Shown here in pieces: positions 34,555-44,745 of a stretch of 64,000 nt of DNA. The stretch comes from Arachidicoccus sp. GTDB taxonomy: Bacteria; Bacteroidota; Bacteroidia; Chitinophagales; Chitinophagaceae. A model generated the notes under the pieces. It was given only the letters and a program-made list of their open reading frames with translations. It was not told the DNA's origin and did no database searches. Position numbers and translations under genes: made by a program. How positions within the stretch are numbered: position 1 is the stretch's first letter; every line of letters starts with the position of its first letter. Location: contig JAPWKH010000021.1 of the NCBI GenBank assembly GCA_028283605.1, positions 17,420 to 81,419 on the forward strand, given 5' to 3'.

Positions 34555-35750
34555 TGAATGAAAAAAAACATAATTATACGCATAGGTATTTTGCAAAAGC
34601 CATAGAATTGCTTAAGCAATATAATGGGAAAGAACCGCTGCATTTTTACTTAAAAAAATATTTTTCTGACAATAAACAACACGGCTCTAAGGATAGAAAA
34701 TTTATTTCACACTTTTGTTATACTTTTTTCAGAATTGGAAATAATTTGAATGCTGAAGCAATTGAAGAAAAATTAAAAATCGCTTTATTTATCTGTGAAG
34801 ATTCAATTGAATCTCTGAAAGAAATTTTTGATCTGAATTGGTTTAAAAATCATTCGCCCAACATCAACGAAAGAATTAGTTTTATACAAAGTTTTCATCG
34901 CGGGTTTTCTTTACAAAACGTTTTTCCTTTTTCAGAAGAATTGTCCGAAACGATTGATTTTACTGCATTTTCGAAATCATTTTTTCTTCAACCAAAAGTT
35001 TTTTTACGTATAAGAAACAATAAGAAAAAACTTGTTTTGGACAAAATAATCAAAGCAAATGTTCCTTTTGAAATTGTTGAAGAAAGTGCAATTGCAGTTC
35101 CGCAAAATACACCTCTGGAAAACATTTTGCAACTAAACAATGAAGTTGTAATTCAGGATTTAAGTTCACAAAAAATCGGTTCTTTTTTAGAATCTATCAG
35201 TCTAAAAAATCAAACCAAATCCTCTTTTCTGATTTGGGATTGTTGTGCTGCAAGCGGCGGCAAATCTATTTTGGCAAAAGATGTTTTCGTAAATGCTGAA
35301 TTAACTGTTTCCGATATTCGGCCGCAAATTATACACAATCTTAAACAGCGTTTCCGTGAAGCTAAAATTCAAACTTATAAAAGTTTTATAGCGGATTTGT
35401 CTAAGCCTGTAACGCTGAAAGAAAAATTTGATTTGATTATTTGTGATGCGCCGTGTTCCGGTTCGGGCACATGGTCAAGAACACCGGAAATGCTTCTTAA
35501 TTTTGATAAGATGGAAGCAGTTGAATATCAATTATTACAAAGAAAAATTGTAAGTAACACAATTCCTCATCTTAAAGAAAGCGGTTATTTTTTATATATT
35601 ACCTGTTCTGTTTTTAAAAAAGAAAATGAAGATATGGCAGCGTTTATTTCCGAAAATTTTTCATTGAGTTGTTTGCGATCGGGACTTATAAAAGGTTATA
35701 CACATCAGGCAGATTCTATGTTTGCGGCATTGTTTGCCGCTAAAAAATAA
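34554..35750 (+). CDS. RsmB-like 16S rRNA m5C methyltransferase
   Basis: 398-residue RNA cytosine-C5 methyltransferase of the RsmB/NOL1/NSUN type. The N-terminal ~140 residues are helical and RsmB-like ([38 protein letters not shown]). The SAM-binding core shows [12 protein letters not shown] at ~225. The two catalytic cysteines are in [15 protein letters not shown] at ~300 and [11 protein letters not shown] at ~345. Its ATG overlaps the YihY stop codon, so the two are translationally coupled. The likely target is C967 of 16S rRNA by homology; this is not certain for the divergent Bacteroidota version. Internally lower sequence complexity than its neighbours but with an intact frame. Confidence 0.85.
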   Translation: MNEKKHNYTHRYFAKAIELLKQYNGKEPLHFYLKKYFSDNKQHGSKDRKFISHFCYTFFRIGNNLNAEAIEEKLKIALFICEDSIESLKEIFDLNWFKNHSPNINERISFIQSFHRGFSLQNVFPFSEELSETIDFTAFSKSFFLQPKVFLRIRNNKKKLVLDKIIKANVPFEIVEESAIAVPQNTPLENILQLNNEVVIQDLSSQKIGSFLESISLKNQTKSSFLIWDCCAASGGKSILAKDVFVNAELTVSDIRPQIIHNLKQRFREAKIQTYKSFIADLSKPVTLKEKFDLIICDAPCSGSGTWSRTPEMLLNFDKMEAVEYQLLQRKIVSNTIPHLKESGYFLYITCSVFKKENEDMAAFISENFSLSCLRSGLIKGYTHQADSMFAALFAAKK

Positions 35751-35799
35751 ACAGTTTATATTCATAAAACGATCATTATTCTTTCAAAGAAAACTTACC

Positions 35800-36960
35800 A
35801 TGCCAATAAGAAAACTGAAAGCCGATAAAATATTTGACGGTAAAAATTTTATTACAAATAAAGTTTTGTTGCTGGATGAAGCCGCAACAATCATTGATAT
35901 AATTGATGATACGAATGATATGCAAGGCGTGGAAATATATGACGGCATTCTTTGCCCGGGATTTATCAATTGCCATTGCCATCTTGAACTTAGTCATCTT
36001 AAAAGTATTCTTAAAGAGCATACAGGTTTAATTGAATTTGTTACTCAGGTAATGCGGCTTCGTCATTTTAATAAAAATGAAATTTTATCTGCAATAGAAA
36101 AGGCAGAAGAAGAAATGTTTACAAACGGCATAGTAGCAGTTGGCGATATTTGTAATACAACCGATACACTGCAAATAAAGCGCGGGCAAAAAATCCTTTA
36201 CCGAAACTTTGTGGAAACGATGGGCTTTTTGCCGGAAGCTGCAACCGCCCGTTTTGAAGCGTCATTGAAAAATGTTTACCATCCTTTGGCGGCTGAAAAC
36301 AGAGCTACAACTATTGTTCCGCATGCGCCTTATTCCGTTTCGGACAATTTATTTGCGCTCATCAATCAACATGCTGAAGGTAAAATTATATCCATTCACA
36401 ATCAGGAAACAAAAGAAGAAAACAAATTGTTTGAAAACGGCGAAAGCAGATTTCGGGATTTTTATAAACTCATTAATACGAATATCGATTTTTACAAGCC
36501 TTCCGGTAAAAGCAGTTTACAAACTTATTTACCTGAAATAAATCTTCCCAAACAAATACTCCTCATTCACAATACGCAAACTTCGGAAGAAGATATTTTG
36601 TTTGCTGAAAAAACTGCGAAAGAAAATAATCAGCAATTGATTTGGATTCTTTGCCCAAATGCTAATTTGTATATAGAAGATAATCTGCCGCCTGTAAATT
36701 TGTTGAGAAAGCACCATTGCAAAATAGCTTTGGGAACGGACAGCCTTGCAAGCAATCATCAATTAAATATCTTATCGGAAATACAAACCATTCAAAGGCA
36801 TTTTCCTGAAATTCCTGCGGAAGAAATATTACAATGGGCCACATTAAATGGCGCGCAGGCGCTTGGTTTCAGCGATACAGTAGGAAGTTTTGAAAAAGGG
36901 AAAAAGCCGGGTGTTGTATTACTAAATAAAGATTTATCGGCGTTAAAAAGAATTGTATAG
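35800..36960 (+). CDS. Amidohydrolase (metal-dependent deaminase-like)
   Basis: 386-residue amidohydrolase of the cytosine/aminofutalosine/chlorohydrolase-like group. The N-terminal small beta domain (~1-50) precedes the TIM barrel. Metal ligands visible are HxH in [13 protein letters not shown] at ~60, His in VPHAPYSVS at ~180, His in [11 protein letters not shown] at ~207 and Asp in [12 protein letters not shown] at ~315. The start at 35800 is preferred over an in-frame ATG 78 bp upstream that overlaps the previous gene. Substrate is likely a purine- or aminofutalosine-like amine, which would tie to menaquinone synthesis, but no mqn genes are nearby. The substrate cannot be settled from sequence. 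Confidence 0.82.
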   Translation: MPIRKLKADKIFDGKNFITNKVLLLDEAATIIDIIDDTNDMQGVEIYDGILCPGFINCHCHLELSHLKSILKEHTGLIEFVTQVMRLRHFNKNEILSAIEKAEEEMFTNGIVAVGDICNTTDTLQIKRGQKILYRNFVETMGFLPEAATARFEASLKNVYHPLAAENRATTIVPHAPYSVSDNLFALINQHAEGKIISIHNQETKEENKLFENGESRFRDFYKLINTNIDFYKPSGKSSLQTYLPEINLPKQILLIHNTQTSEEDILFAEKTAKENNQQLIWILCPNANLYIEDNLPPVNLLRKHHCKIALGTDSLASNHQLNILSEIQTIQRHFPEIPAEEILQWATLNGAQALGFSDTVGSFEKGKKPGVVLLNKDLSALKRIV

Positions 36961-37034
36961 GAAGAATAAACAATATCAGTTCAAAAAACGTTCTCGTCAA
37001 AATCTCGTATTTTCGCGCAAATAACTTTTTTAGC

Positions 37035-38379
<1,345 letters not shown>

Positions 38380-38443
38380 TTTTATAGAATTACCAAAATT
38401 GGTCTTTTGCTTTAATTCAGTATGAGTATAATACAGTTCTCAA

Positions 38444-38566
38444 ACGTCATTCTCGCGAAAGCGGGAATCTCTATTTTCGCTGCCGCGAAAATTCTTTTTC
38501 AATTGATAAATAAATGAATTGCGGTGGTAACCGCAATAAAGATTCCCGCTTTCGCGGAAATGACGT
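38444..38566. repeat. Nested palindromic intergenic element 1
   Basis: Outer arms ACGTCATTCTCGCGAAAGCG... (38444-38470) and its inverted copy (38540-38566), 27 bp with 2 mismatches. Two hairpins lie inside: TTTTCGC-TGCC-GCGAAAA (38474-38491) and TTGCGGT-GGTA-ACCGCAA (38519-38536). The three stems could fold into a clover-like structure. The end sequence CGTCATTC..GCGAAAGCGGGAATCT resembles dispersed intergenic palindromes I know from other Bacteroidota genomes. It is likely a REP/MITE-like non-autonomous element. Confidence 0.7.
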
Positions 38567-38623
38567 GGTAGTTGATACTTTTTCTATATTGAATTGATTC
38601 TATTTATACTATTTATAAAACAT

Positions 38624-38746
38624 AAATAGTCTGTAATATTGGTATTGCGTCATGCCGAATTCTGTTCGGCATCTCTTGGCACAAGACCCTGAAACAGGTT
38701 CAGGGTGACGGGTAAGTCCAAAACAATTTATCATAACAGACTATTT
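38624..38746. repeat. Nested palindromic intergenic element 2
   Basis: Perfect 11-bp end inverted repeats AAATAGTCTGT (38624-38634) and ACAGACTATTT (38736-38746). Inside, CGTCA/TGACG pairs (38648-38652, 38706-38710) bracket two hairpins, TGCCGAA/TTCGGCA (38653-38671) and ACCCTGAA/TTCAGGGT (38686-38706). The sequence GTCATGCCGAA..GTTCGGCATCTC and CCTGAAAC..GGTTCAGGGTGAC is again a familiar dispersed type. Same length (123 bp) as element 1, but a different sequence. Confidence 0.65.
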
Positions 38747-38845
38747 TAGGTATATAAACTGTATTACTCTTCTAAATTCGTTGATCTATTATTAGAAATG
38801 TGAACAAAGCATATTAATATTATTCTATAATTTTTTATTTCAAAT

Positions 38846-38883
38846 AAAATGCACGCAAATCAACGCGTGCATTTTTGTTTTTA
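38846..38883 (+). terminator. Terminator before the DUF6526-like gene
   Basis: AAAATGCACGC (38846-38856) and GCGTGCATTTT (38865-38875), 11-bp stem, followed by TGTTTTT. It probably ends the ahcY transcript or a transcript crossing the repeats. Confidence 0.75.
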
Positions 38884-38925
38884 GAATAGCAACAATTTTA
38901 TTATTATCTTGGTAAAAATATCATT

Positions 38926-39360
38926 ATGCCACAGAATTTTTCCAACCATATAAGGTATTACGCGCCGCACCATTATATCTTTCTTCCATTAATGTTTTTG
39001 CTAATGATTCTCGGTATTTGGAAAGGATTTTCAGCCGAACAAAATAATCTTGTCTGGTGGTTATTTGCCGTTACCTCTTTTTGTATTTTATATCTCGCTA
39101 TCATGCTTCGTCAGCACTATGCTTTAGGAAATCAGGACAGGATAGTAAGGCTGGAGTTTCGGCTGCGATATTTTGAATTATACGGCAAAGATTCCAAAGA
39201 AGCGGAAAGCAAATTATCCTTCGGGCAAATAGCCGCCTTGCGTTTTGCAGATGATGACGAGTTTAAAGTTTTATTGGAAAAGGCCTTGCAAGAAAATACA
39301 AATCCAAAAGATATTAAACAGTCTATTAAAAACTGGCAGGCCGACAACATGCGTGTGTGA
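38926..39360 (+). CDS. DUF6526-like small membrane protein
   Basis: 144-residue protein. Two TM segments (~20-38, IFLPLMFLLMILGIWKGF; ~46-64, LVWWLFAVTSFCILYLAIM) are followed by a soluble C-terminal part with RQHYALGNQDRIVRLEFRLRYFELYGKDS and a conserved FGQIAALRFADDDEFKVLLEKAL. The start NHIRYYAPHHYIFLP and the arrangement resemble the DUF6526 family in Bacteroidota. Function unknown. It stands alone, between the repeat-bearing gap and recJ 71 bp downstream. Confidence 0.72.
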   Translation: MPQNFSNHIRYYAPHHYIFLPLMFLLMILGIWKGFSAEQNNLVWWLFAVTSFCILYLAIMLRQHYALGNQDRIVRLEFRLRYFELYGKDSKEAESKLSFGQIAALRFADDDEFKVLLEKALQENTNPKDIKQSIKNWQADNMRV

Positions 39361-39431
39361 TAAAAAGAGATTTTCTTCTTTTCATCTTTACTCTTACTAA
39401 AAAATGTATCTTCCTTTTTCAAATATATTGA

Positions 39432-41141
39432 ATGGATAAACGCTGGAACATATTGCCTATCGACGAAATGCACGAACGCGCTTTGCACGCTGTGCTGAAT
39501 ATAAATCCGGCATTGTGCAGGATTTTGGTACAGCGCGGATATAAAACTTTCGAAAAAGCCAAGCAGTTTTTCCGTCCAGAATTATCGGGATTGCTGAATC
39601 CCTGGCTGATGAAAGATATGGACAAAGCCGTACATCGCATTACACAAGCATTTAACAACAATGAAAAAATTCTTGTCTATGGCGATTATGATGTGGATGG
39701 CACTACGGCTGTAGCAAGTATGTACAGCTTCTTGAAAAGCATTTATCCCAATGTAGATTATTACATTCCGCATCGTTATAAAGAAGGTTATGGTATTTCA
39801 AAAGCAGGAATTGATTTTGCTAAAGAAAATAATTTTTCGCTCATTGTTTCTCTTGATTGCGGCATTAAAGCCGTAGAGCTGATAGATTATGCAAAACAAT
39901 CGGGCATTGATTTTATCGTATGTGATCATCATTTACCGGATGCAAAAATTCCCGATGCCGTTGCTGTTTTGAATCCTAAGCAATCGGATTGCGCATATCC
40001 TTACAAAGAATTATGCGGATGCGGCGTTGGCTTCAAACTGATGCAGGCGCTGGCAACAAGTTTGAATTTACCGGCGGAATCTTTTTTGCAATATTTGGAT
40101 CTGGTGGCTACTGCAATTGCTGCAGACATTGTACCCATTACCGAAGAAAACAGAATTTTTGCTTTTTACGGTTTGAAAAAAGTTAACGAAAATCCTTCAA
40201 CAGGCATTAAAGCATTGCTCGATTTGGCGCAGACAAAAAAAGAAGATATCAAAATTGTTGATTTGGTATTCATGATTGCTCCGCGTATCAATGCTGCGGG
40301 AAGAATGGACGATGCCAAAAAAGCCGTGCAATTATTTATAGAAAAGAATAAAGAAAGAGCTAATGAACTTGCGGAACTTTTGCACACAGACAATTCCGAC
40401 AGGAGAGAAGCCGATGCGTCCATAACAGAAGAAGCGCTGGAATTGCTGCAATCGGAAAAAGGCGCTACCCGCAAAAAAACAACAGTTTTATTTCAGCCGC
40501 ACTGGCACAAAGGCGTGGTGGGAATTGTTGCTTCCAGACTGATAGAAAATTATTACAGGCCAACCATAGTTTTAACGCAAAATGAAAATATCGTAGGCGG
40601 CAGCGCGCGCAGCGTGCCGGGTTTCAATTTATACGAAGCAGTACATGCATGCCGTGAATTTTTGCTGGGCTATGGCGGGCATTTTGCTGCAGCAGGCATG
40701 ACGTTATTGCCCGAAAATGTAGAAGCCTTCGCGCAAAAATTCGAAACAGTCGTTGCAGAAAGCATTACACCTGAATTATTGATACCAGAAATCATTATTG
40801 ATTGTGAGATAAAATTTTCGGACATTACTTCATCTTTTTATAATATTATCCGGCAAATGGAACCTTTCGGTCCGGATAACATGATGCCGATATTTATTTC
40901 TCGCAATGTTGATGAAACAGGTTTTTCAAAGATTGTAAAAGAAAAACATATTCGCTTTGTCTTAAAGCAAGGCAACCATCAGTTTACCGGGATTGGCTTT
41001 GGTCTTGCAGATAAATTCGATCTACTGATTACACACAAAAAAATAGATGTAGTTTATAAAATCGATGTGAATGAATTTATGGGAACAAAATCATTGCAAC
41101 TGCGCGTTCTTGATTTCAGAGCAAGTGAAATATTATCATAA
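39432..41141 (+). CDS. recJ: Single-stranded-DNA-specific exonuclease RecJ
   Basis: 569-residue 5'-3' ssDNA exonuclease used in recombination and mismatch repair. DHH-phosphoesterase motifs are ILVYGDYDVDGTTAVASM at ~80, the SLDCGIKAVE strand, and the DHH triad in VCDHHLPDA at ~158. A later motif, APRINAAGRMDDAKKAV, is at ~280. The DHHA1 domain supplies GGSARSVPGFNLYEA and GYGGHFAAAGMTL at ~412-425, followed by the OB-like C-terminal domain (~460-569). Length normal and frame intact. A terminator follows that is shared with convergent hsp20. Confidence 0.96.
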   Translation: MDKRWNILPIDEMHERALHAVLNINPALCRILVQRGYKTFEKAKQFFRPELSGLLNPWLMKDMDKAVHRITQAFNNNEKILVYGDYDVDGTTAVASMYSFLKSIYPNVDYYIPHRYKEGYGISKAGIDFAKENNFSLIVSLDCGIKAVELIDYAKQSGIDFIVCDHHLPDAKIPDAVAVLNPKQSDCAYPYKELCGCGVGFKLMQALATSLNLPAESFLQYLDLVATAIAADIVPITEENRIFAFYGLKKVNENPSTGIKALLDLAQTKKEDIKIVDLVFMIAPRINAAGRMDDAKKAVQLFIEKNKERANELAELLHTDNSDRREADASITEEALELLQSEKGATRKKTTVLFQPHWHKGVVGIVASRLIENYYRPTIVLTQNENIVGGSARSVPGFNLYEAVHACREFLLGYGGHFAAAGMTLLPENVEAFAQKFETVVAESITPELLIPEIIIDCEIKFSDITSSFYNIIRQMEPFGPDNMMPIFISRNVDETGFSKIVKEKHIRFVLKQGNHQFTGIGFGLADKFDLLITHKKIDVVYKIDVNEFMGTKSLQLRVLDFRASEILS

Positions 41142-41142
41142 A

Positions 41143-41169
41143 AAATCCGTCGAATCTGTCGACGGATTT
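41143..41169. terminator. Bidirectional terminator between recJ and hsp20
   Basis: AAATCCGTCGA (41143-41153) and TCGACGGATTT (41159-41169), 11-bp stem with a 5-nt loop, between two convergent genes. Confidence 0.85.
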
Positions 41170-41193
41170 CATGTAAGCTTTCAATCTTTACAA

Positions 41194-41646
41194 TTAAGCA
41201 ATTGCTATTTGCTTAGGCATTTTCTTTTTGGCTTCTTCTTTTTTAGGAATCGTTAATAGCAGCATTCCATTCTCATATTTAGCCTTAATTTCTTCTTCTT
41301 TCACCACATTTTTGGGTAATTCAAAACTACGTTGAAAAGATTGATAGCTGAATTCTCTTCTTGTATAATTGTCTTCGTGCGATTCTTCATTGTGCTGCTT
41401 TTCCGAAGAGATTGTCAATAAATTACCCTCAAGCGTAATTTTAAAATCTTTCTTATCCATTCCAGGCGCAGCCACTTCCACTTCAAATGTGTCATTTGTT
41501 TCTCTAACATTAACTGCAGGAATGGTAGTGTTTGTAGAAGAGTAATTTCCGCTTCCCCAATTAAAAAGTTCGCGGCTAAAAAAATCATCAAATAATGCAG
41601 GAAAAGACGGTAATGCCGAATTTCTATTCCATTTTACCAATGACAT
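41194..41646 (-). CDS. Hsp20/alpha-crystallin small heat-shock protein
   Basis: 150-residue small chaperone. After an N-terminal arm (MSLVKWNRNSALPSFPALFDDFF), the alpha-crystallin domain covers ~45-135. It contains VNVRETNDTFEVEVAAPGMDKKDFKITLEGN, the paired strand SEKQHNEESHEDNYTRREFSYQSFQRSFELP, and the C-terminal GMLLLTIPKKEEAKKK. The I-x-I/V-type tail QIAIA is the oligomerisation motif. Start at 41646 is chosen because a perfect AGGAGGT Shine-Dalgarno sits 4 bp upstream. That feature is rare in this genome and suggests strong initiation or foreign origin. An in-frame extension of 12 codons upstream is rejected for that reason. Confidence 0.95.
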   Translation of the reverse strand: MSLVKWNRNSALPSFPALFDDFFSRELFNWGSGNYSSTNTTIPAVNVRETNDTFEVEVAAPGMDKKDFKITLEGNLLTISSEKQHNEESHEDNYTRREFSYQSFQRSFELPKNVVKEEEIKAKYENGMLLLTIPKKEEAKKKMPKQIAIA

Positions 41647-41650
41647 AATA

Positions 41651-41657
41651 ACCTCCT
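41651..41657 (-). promoter_or_regulatory. Strong Shine-Dalgarno of hsp20
   Basis: Minus-strand AGGAGGT, preceded by a run of A, 4 bp before the ATG at 41646. Nearly all other starts in the window lack a recognisable Shine-Dalgarno, as is usual in Bacteroidota, so this one decides the start and is unusual. Confidence 0.75.
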
Positions 41658-41754
41658 TTTTAAAATAATGAATAATATACAATCTTAGACTTTAGGCACC
41701 TTTGCTAAGAATCAAAACTTTCCAAACAAATAATTTGCCGATGCATAATGACTG

Positions 41755-41784
41755 AAAAAATTTCATTTAAAAATGAAATTTTTT
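41755..41784 (-). terminator. Hairpin downstream of the SDR gene
   Basis: AAAAAATTTCATTT (41755-41768) and AAATGAAATTTTTT (41771-41784), 14-bp stem, AT-rich, between the SDR stop and the hsp20 start. It probably ends the SDR transcript. Confidence 0.55.
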
Positions 41785-41870
41785 CTTACGTTTTAATTCA
41801 ATTTTTGCACATACTTTTTCTCTTTTAATTTTTTTTAATTTTTAAAAGAATTTTTGACAGTGCTTGTTTT

Positions 41871-42632
41871 TTACAGCATCATTCCGCCGGAAACTTCGAT
41901 GCGCTGGCCATTAATCCATTTCGCATCTTCGGTACACAGGAATGCGACCACGCCGCCAATATCATCGGGCAATCCTACACGACCCAAAGCCGTAACGCTG
42001 GCAATCTGTGCATTTACATCTTTGTTGTCTCGCACATGTCCATTGCCAAAATCCGTTTCGATTGCGCCCGGTGCAACTACGTTTGCCGCAATACCGCGCG
42101 AGCCTAATTCTTTAGCCAAATATCTTGTAAGCACTTCAACTGCGCCTTTCATAGAGCCATAAGCCGAACTTCCCGGAAATGAGAAACGCGCCAGGCCGGA
42201 AGAAATATTGATGATACGGCCACCGTCGTTGATAAAAGGCAACGCTTTTTGCGTTAAGAAAAACACACCTTTATAATGAATGTTCAATGCAGTATCAAAT
42301 TGTTCTTCAGTTGTTTCCGCAAAAGCTGCGTATAGTGCCGTGCCTGCGTTGTTAATGAGAAAATCAAAATTCGGACTGCCTGTTTTTTCTTTCAAGTGCT
42401 CGGTTACTTGTTTGATAAATCCGTCGAAAGATTTTACATCTCCTGCATCCAATTGAAAGGCTGCGGCTTTTTGTCCGAGAGTTTCTATTTCTTCTACAAC
42501 CTTATCGGCCTCATCTTTCCTGCTGTTATAAGTTAAGATTACATTGATTCCCTTTTTAGCCAGATTGATTGCCATATCTTTTCCCAGCCCTCGGCTTCCG
42601 CCCGTAACTAATGCTGTTTTTTGTGTGCTCAT
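41871..42632 (-). CDS. SDR-family oxidoreductase (FabG-like)
   Basis: 253-residue classical short-chain dehydrogenase. The cofactor motif TGGSRGLGKDMA (TGxxxGxG) is at ~9. The NNAG motif appears in INNAGTALYAAF at ~94. The catalytic triad Ser in NISSGLARFSF and Tyr-Lys in SSAYGSMKGA is at ~143-162. It ends with the usual WINGQRIEVSGGMML. NAD(P)H-dependent oxidation or reduction of a small alcohol or carbonyl is expected, but the substrate is unknown. It lies 81 bp downstream of, and co-directional with, an AraC regulator, which likely controls it. Confidence 0.9.
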   Translation of the reverse strand: MSTQKTALVTGGSRGLGKDMAINLAKKGINVILTYNSRKDEADKVVEEIETLGQKAAAFQLDAGDVKSFDGFIKQVTEHLKEKTGSPNFDFLINNAGTALYAAFAETTEEQFDTALNIHYKGVFFLTQKALPFINDGGRIINISSGLARFSFPGSSAYGSMKGAVEVLTRYLAKELGSRGIAANVVAPGAIETDFGNGHVRDNKDVNAQIASVTALGRVGLPDDIGGVVAFLCTEDAKWINGQRIEVSGGMML

Positions 42633-42713
42633 TTTTTAAATTTTTTTATACAGCAAAGTTGAGGCACAAAATTCAATTGTGTATTGCAAGTATCAATCCG
42701 TTATTTGCAAAAT

Positions 42714-43625
42714 TCAAATATTTACTTTTGAACGGAAATTTAACGGCGATGTGCCGATATATTTTTTAAAGAAATTGGAAAAATGCGCTACTTCGTCAAA
42801 GCCTAAGCAAAAAGATATTTCAGATACATTCCAATCGGTTTGTTTTAATAATATTTTTGCCTCCTGTATTATGCGGCCGCATATAAATTCTGTGGTTGTT
42901 TTTCCGGTATTTTCTTTCAGAACTTTGTTAAGATGATTTACATGAATCGCTAATCTGTCGGCGTAATCTTTTGCGCTTTTTAATTCCAGTTGCTGCTGGG
43001 TAGAGGTTACAGGAAACTGACGTTCCAATAATTCTACGAACAATGCCGCAACCCGCGCCGATGCATTGTGATGTGTACTGTCAGATGCGTGCGGATGTAG
43101 TTTTTGACCATAATGAATCAGCTCCAATACATAGTTGCGCAGCAGGTCATATTTGAATGCATAATCCGATTGCAACTCGTTTTGCATTTTTTTAAAAAGT
43201 GCGCTTAATTGTTTTACCTGTTCTGCATTTAATTTATAAACAGGATAATTTCTCGGCATAAAAACAGGAAATATTTCAGGAGAAATGCCGCCGGAAGAAG
43301 ATAAAAATTCATGTGTGAAAATGCAAAAATAACCCGATTGCTTTTCATCAAGCGGAACGTAATTGTAAGGCACTTTTGGAGATGCGAATAACAAAGCATG
43401 CTTTTTTATATCTATTGTTTTGTCTGCATATTCTACCCGGTTGTGCCCATTAATCAAACTGATTTTGTAATATGCCCGACGGTTATAAGGCATTATTTTG
43501 GTTTCCTTTACGCTTTTCATTACATTGCTGATGCTGAATACATTGAAATGCCCGATGTGTTTATTATTCGGCAATACCGTACCCATTTCCTTATAAAAAC
43601 TTTGCAACGTGGTAATTTCTGTCAT
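42714..43625 (-). CDS. AraC-family transcriptional regulator
   Basis: 303-residue regulator with an N-terminal cupin-like ligand domain (~1-165) and a C-terminal AraC DNA-binding domain (~195-303). The latter has two HTH motifs, including KDYADRLAIHVNHLNKVLKENTGKTTTEFI and VSEISFCLGFDEVAHFSNFFKKYIGTSPLNFRS, the classic AraC signature. Start at 43625 avoids 13 upstream residues without family similarity. It precedes the SDR gene on the same strand and may activate it in response to a small effector. The order AraC-SDR is common in Bacteroidota. The effector is unknown. Confidence 0.9.
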   Translation of the reverse strand: MTEITTLQSFYKEMGTVLPNNKHIGHFNVFSISNVMKSVKETKIMPYNRRAYYKISLINGHNRVEYADKTIDIKKHALLFASPKVPYNYVPLDEKQSGYFCIFTHEFLSSSGGISPEIFPVFMPRNYPVYKLNAEQVKQLSALFKKMQNELQSDYAFKYDLLRNYVLELIHYGQKLHPHASDSTHHNASARVAALFVELLERQFPVTSTQQQLELKSAKDYADRLAIHVNHLNKVLKENTGKTTTEFICGRIIQEAKILLKQTDWNVSEISFCLGFDEVAHFSNFFKKYIGTSPLNFRSKVNI

Positions 43626-43768
43626 CGTCTCTTTTTTTGTAAAAATCAAATATACCAAAAACATTTGGGAAGAATCGGCCGCATTGAATGCTTAATCAAA
43701 ATCCTTCATATTTATATTGTTTCGATTTGATTCTGACTAAAATCATGTTTCCTCTTTTATCAAGGCAT

Positions 43769-43776
43769 TATCTTTG
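43769..43776 (+). promoter_or_regulatory. -7 promoter box of ctaA
   Basis: TATCTTTG matches TAnnTTTG exactly and ends 21 bp before the ATG at 43798. Confidence 0.45.
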
Positions 43777-43797
43777 CGCACAAATTAATCAGTGACT

Positions 43798-44718
43798 ATG
43801 CCGTCGGATAGGTCTTTTATAAAATATACATACGCTGTTTTATATACTATTTTTGCCGTAATTCTTGCGGGCTCAATCGTAAGAACAACGCACAGCGGTA
43901 TGGGCTGTCCCGATTGGCCGCATTGTTTCGGGCGTTGGATTCCGCCGTTAAATGCCGGGCAATTACCGCCCGATTATGAAAAATATTTAAGCAAGCAAGA
44001 TATTGATCATACGTTTAATGCTTTTCATACATGGATAGAATACATCAACAGATTGTGTTCGGGTGTGCTGGGGATTATGATTATCATATTGATTTTTTGG
44101 GCATATAAAAAATATTTTAAACAAAAATCAAGCATCTTTTACTTAGCATTATGCTTGTTGCTATTAGTCGCTTTCGAAGCGTGGGTGGGAAAAGTTGTGG
44201 TAAACAAAAACTTAGGTGTAGTCTATATTACCGCACACATGTTTCCTGCCGTATTAATTGCCGCAGTATGTGTTTTAATTATTTTTTTATTAGAAAAAAA
44301 AGAGAAAATTATCGACAAAAAGTTTAAGTTGGTTCTTTGGCTTTCGATTTTCGCTCTGCTTATACAAATATTATTAGGCACGCAAGTCCGTTCGGAAGTG
44401 GACATTGTTTCAAAATCTTTGCACTATGCCGGTCGGGAAACATGGCTAAAAAATATAGGAACTTTTTTGCAGGCGCATGAATTGTTTGCTTGGCTTGCGG
44501 CGTTATGCTGCATATTCGCTGCGGGAAAATCATTTAATTATTCGCGTTTACAAAAAAGGGGGTTGCTTATTATTGTTTTAACGATTGGCGAAGTTTTATT
44601 GGGACTAATTATGACGCAGCTTAAAATGCCCGCATTTTCCCAACCTTTGCATTTATTATTTTCTTCCATGCTGATAGTTACGGCATTCGCCCAATGGTTA
44701 AGGGTAAAAAGTAAATAA
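43798..44718 (+). CDS. ctaA: Heme A synthase (COX15/CtaA family)
   Basis: 306-residue membrane enzyme that oxidises the C8 methyl of heme O to make heme A for aa3-type cytochrome oxidase. Eight hydrophobic segments are visible. The signature loop AGSIVRTTHSGMGCPDWPHCFGRWIPP follows TM1, and heme-ligand histidines occur as HTFNAFHTWIEYINRL, ITAHMF, QAHELFAWLAAL and QPLHLLFSS. The start at 43798 (ATG) is preferred over a GTG six bases upstream. It is the first gene of a rightward pair: the thiL promoter overlaps its stop codon. Confidence 0.92.
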   Translation: MPSDRSFIKYTYAVLYTIFAVILAGSIVRTTHSGMGCPDWPHCFGRWIPPLNAGQLPPDYEKYLSKQDIDHTFNAFHTWIEYINRLCSGVLGIMIIILIFWAYKKYFKQKSSIFYLALCLLLLVAFEAWVGKVVVNKNLGVVYITAHMFPAVLIAAVCVLIIFLLEKKEKIIDKKFKLVLWLSIFALLIQILLGTQVRSEVDIVSKSLHYAGRETWLKNIGTFLQAHELFAWLAALCCIFAAGKSFNYSRLQKRGLLIIVLTIGEVLLGLIMTQLKMPAFSQPLHLLFSSMLIVTAFAQWLRVKSK

Positions 44719-44723
44719 CTTTG
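44716..44723 (+). promoter_or_regulatory. -7 promoter box of thiL, overlapping the ctaA stop
   Basis: TAACTTTG fits TAnnTTTG. Its first three bases are the ctaA stop codon TAA (44716-44718), so thiL may have its own promoter despite the close spacing. Confidence 0.4.
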
Positions 44724-44745
44724 CATGCAATAATCAAATTTAATT

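Larger units (their letters stand above)
38380..38925. other. Gene-free intergenic region with palindromic repeats
   Basis: 546 bp between ahcY and the DUF6526-like gene with no coding frame. It contains two palindromic repeat elements (38444-38566 and 38624-38746, listed separately) and a terminator hairpin at 38846-38883. Confidence 0.75.
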
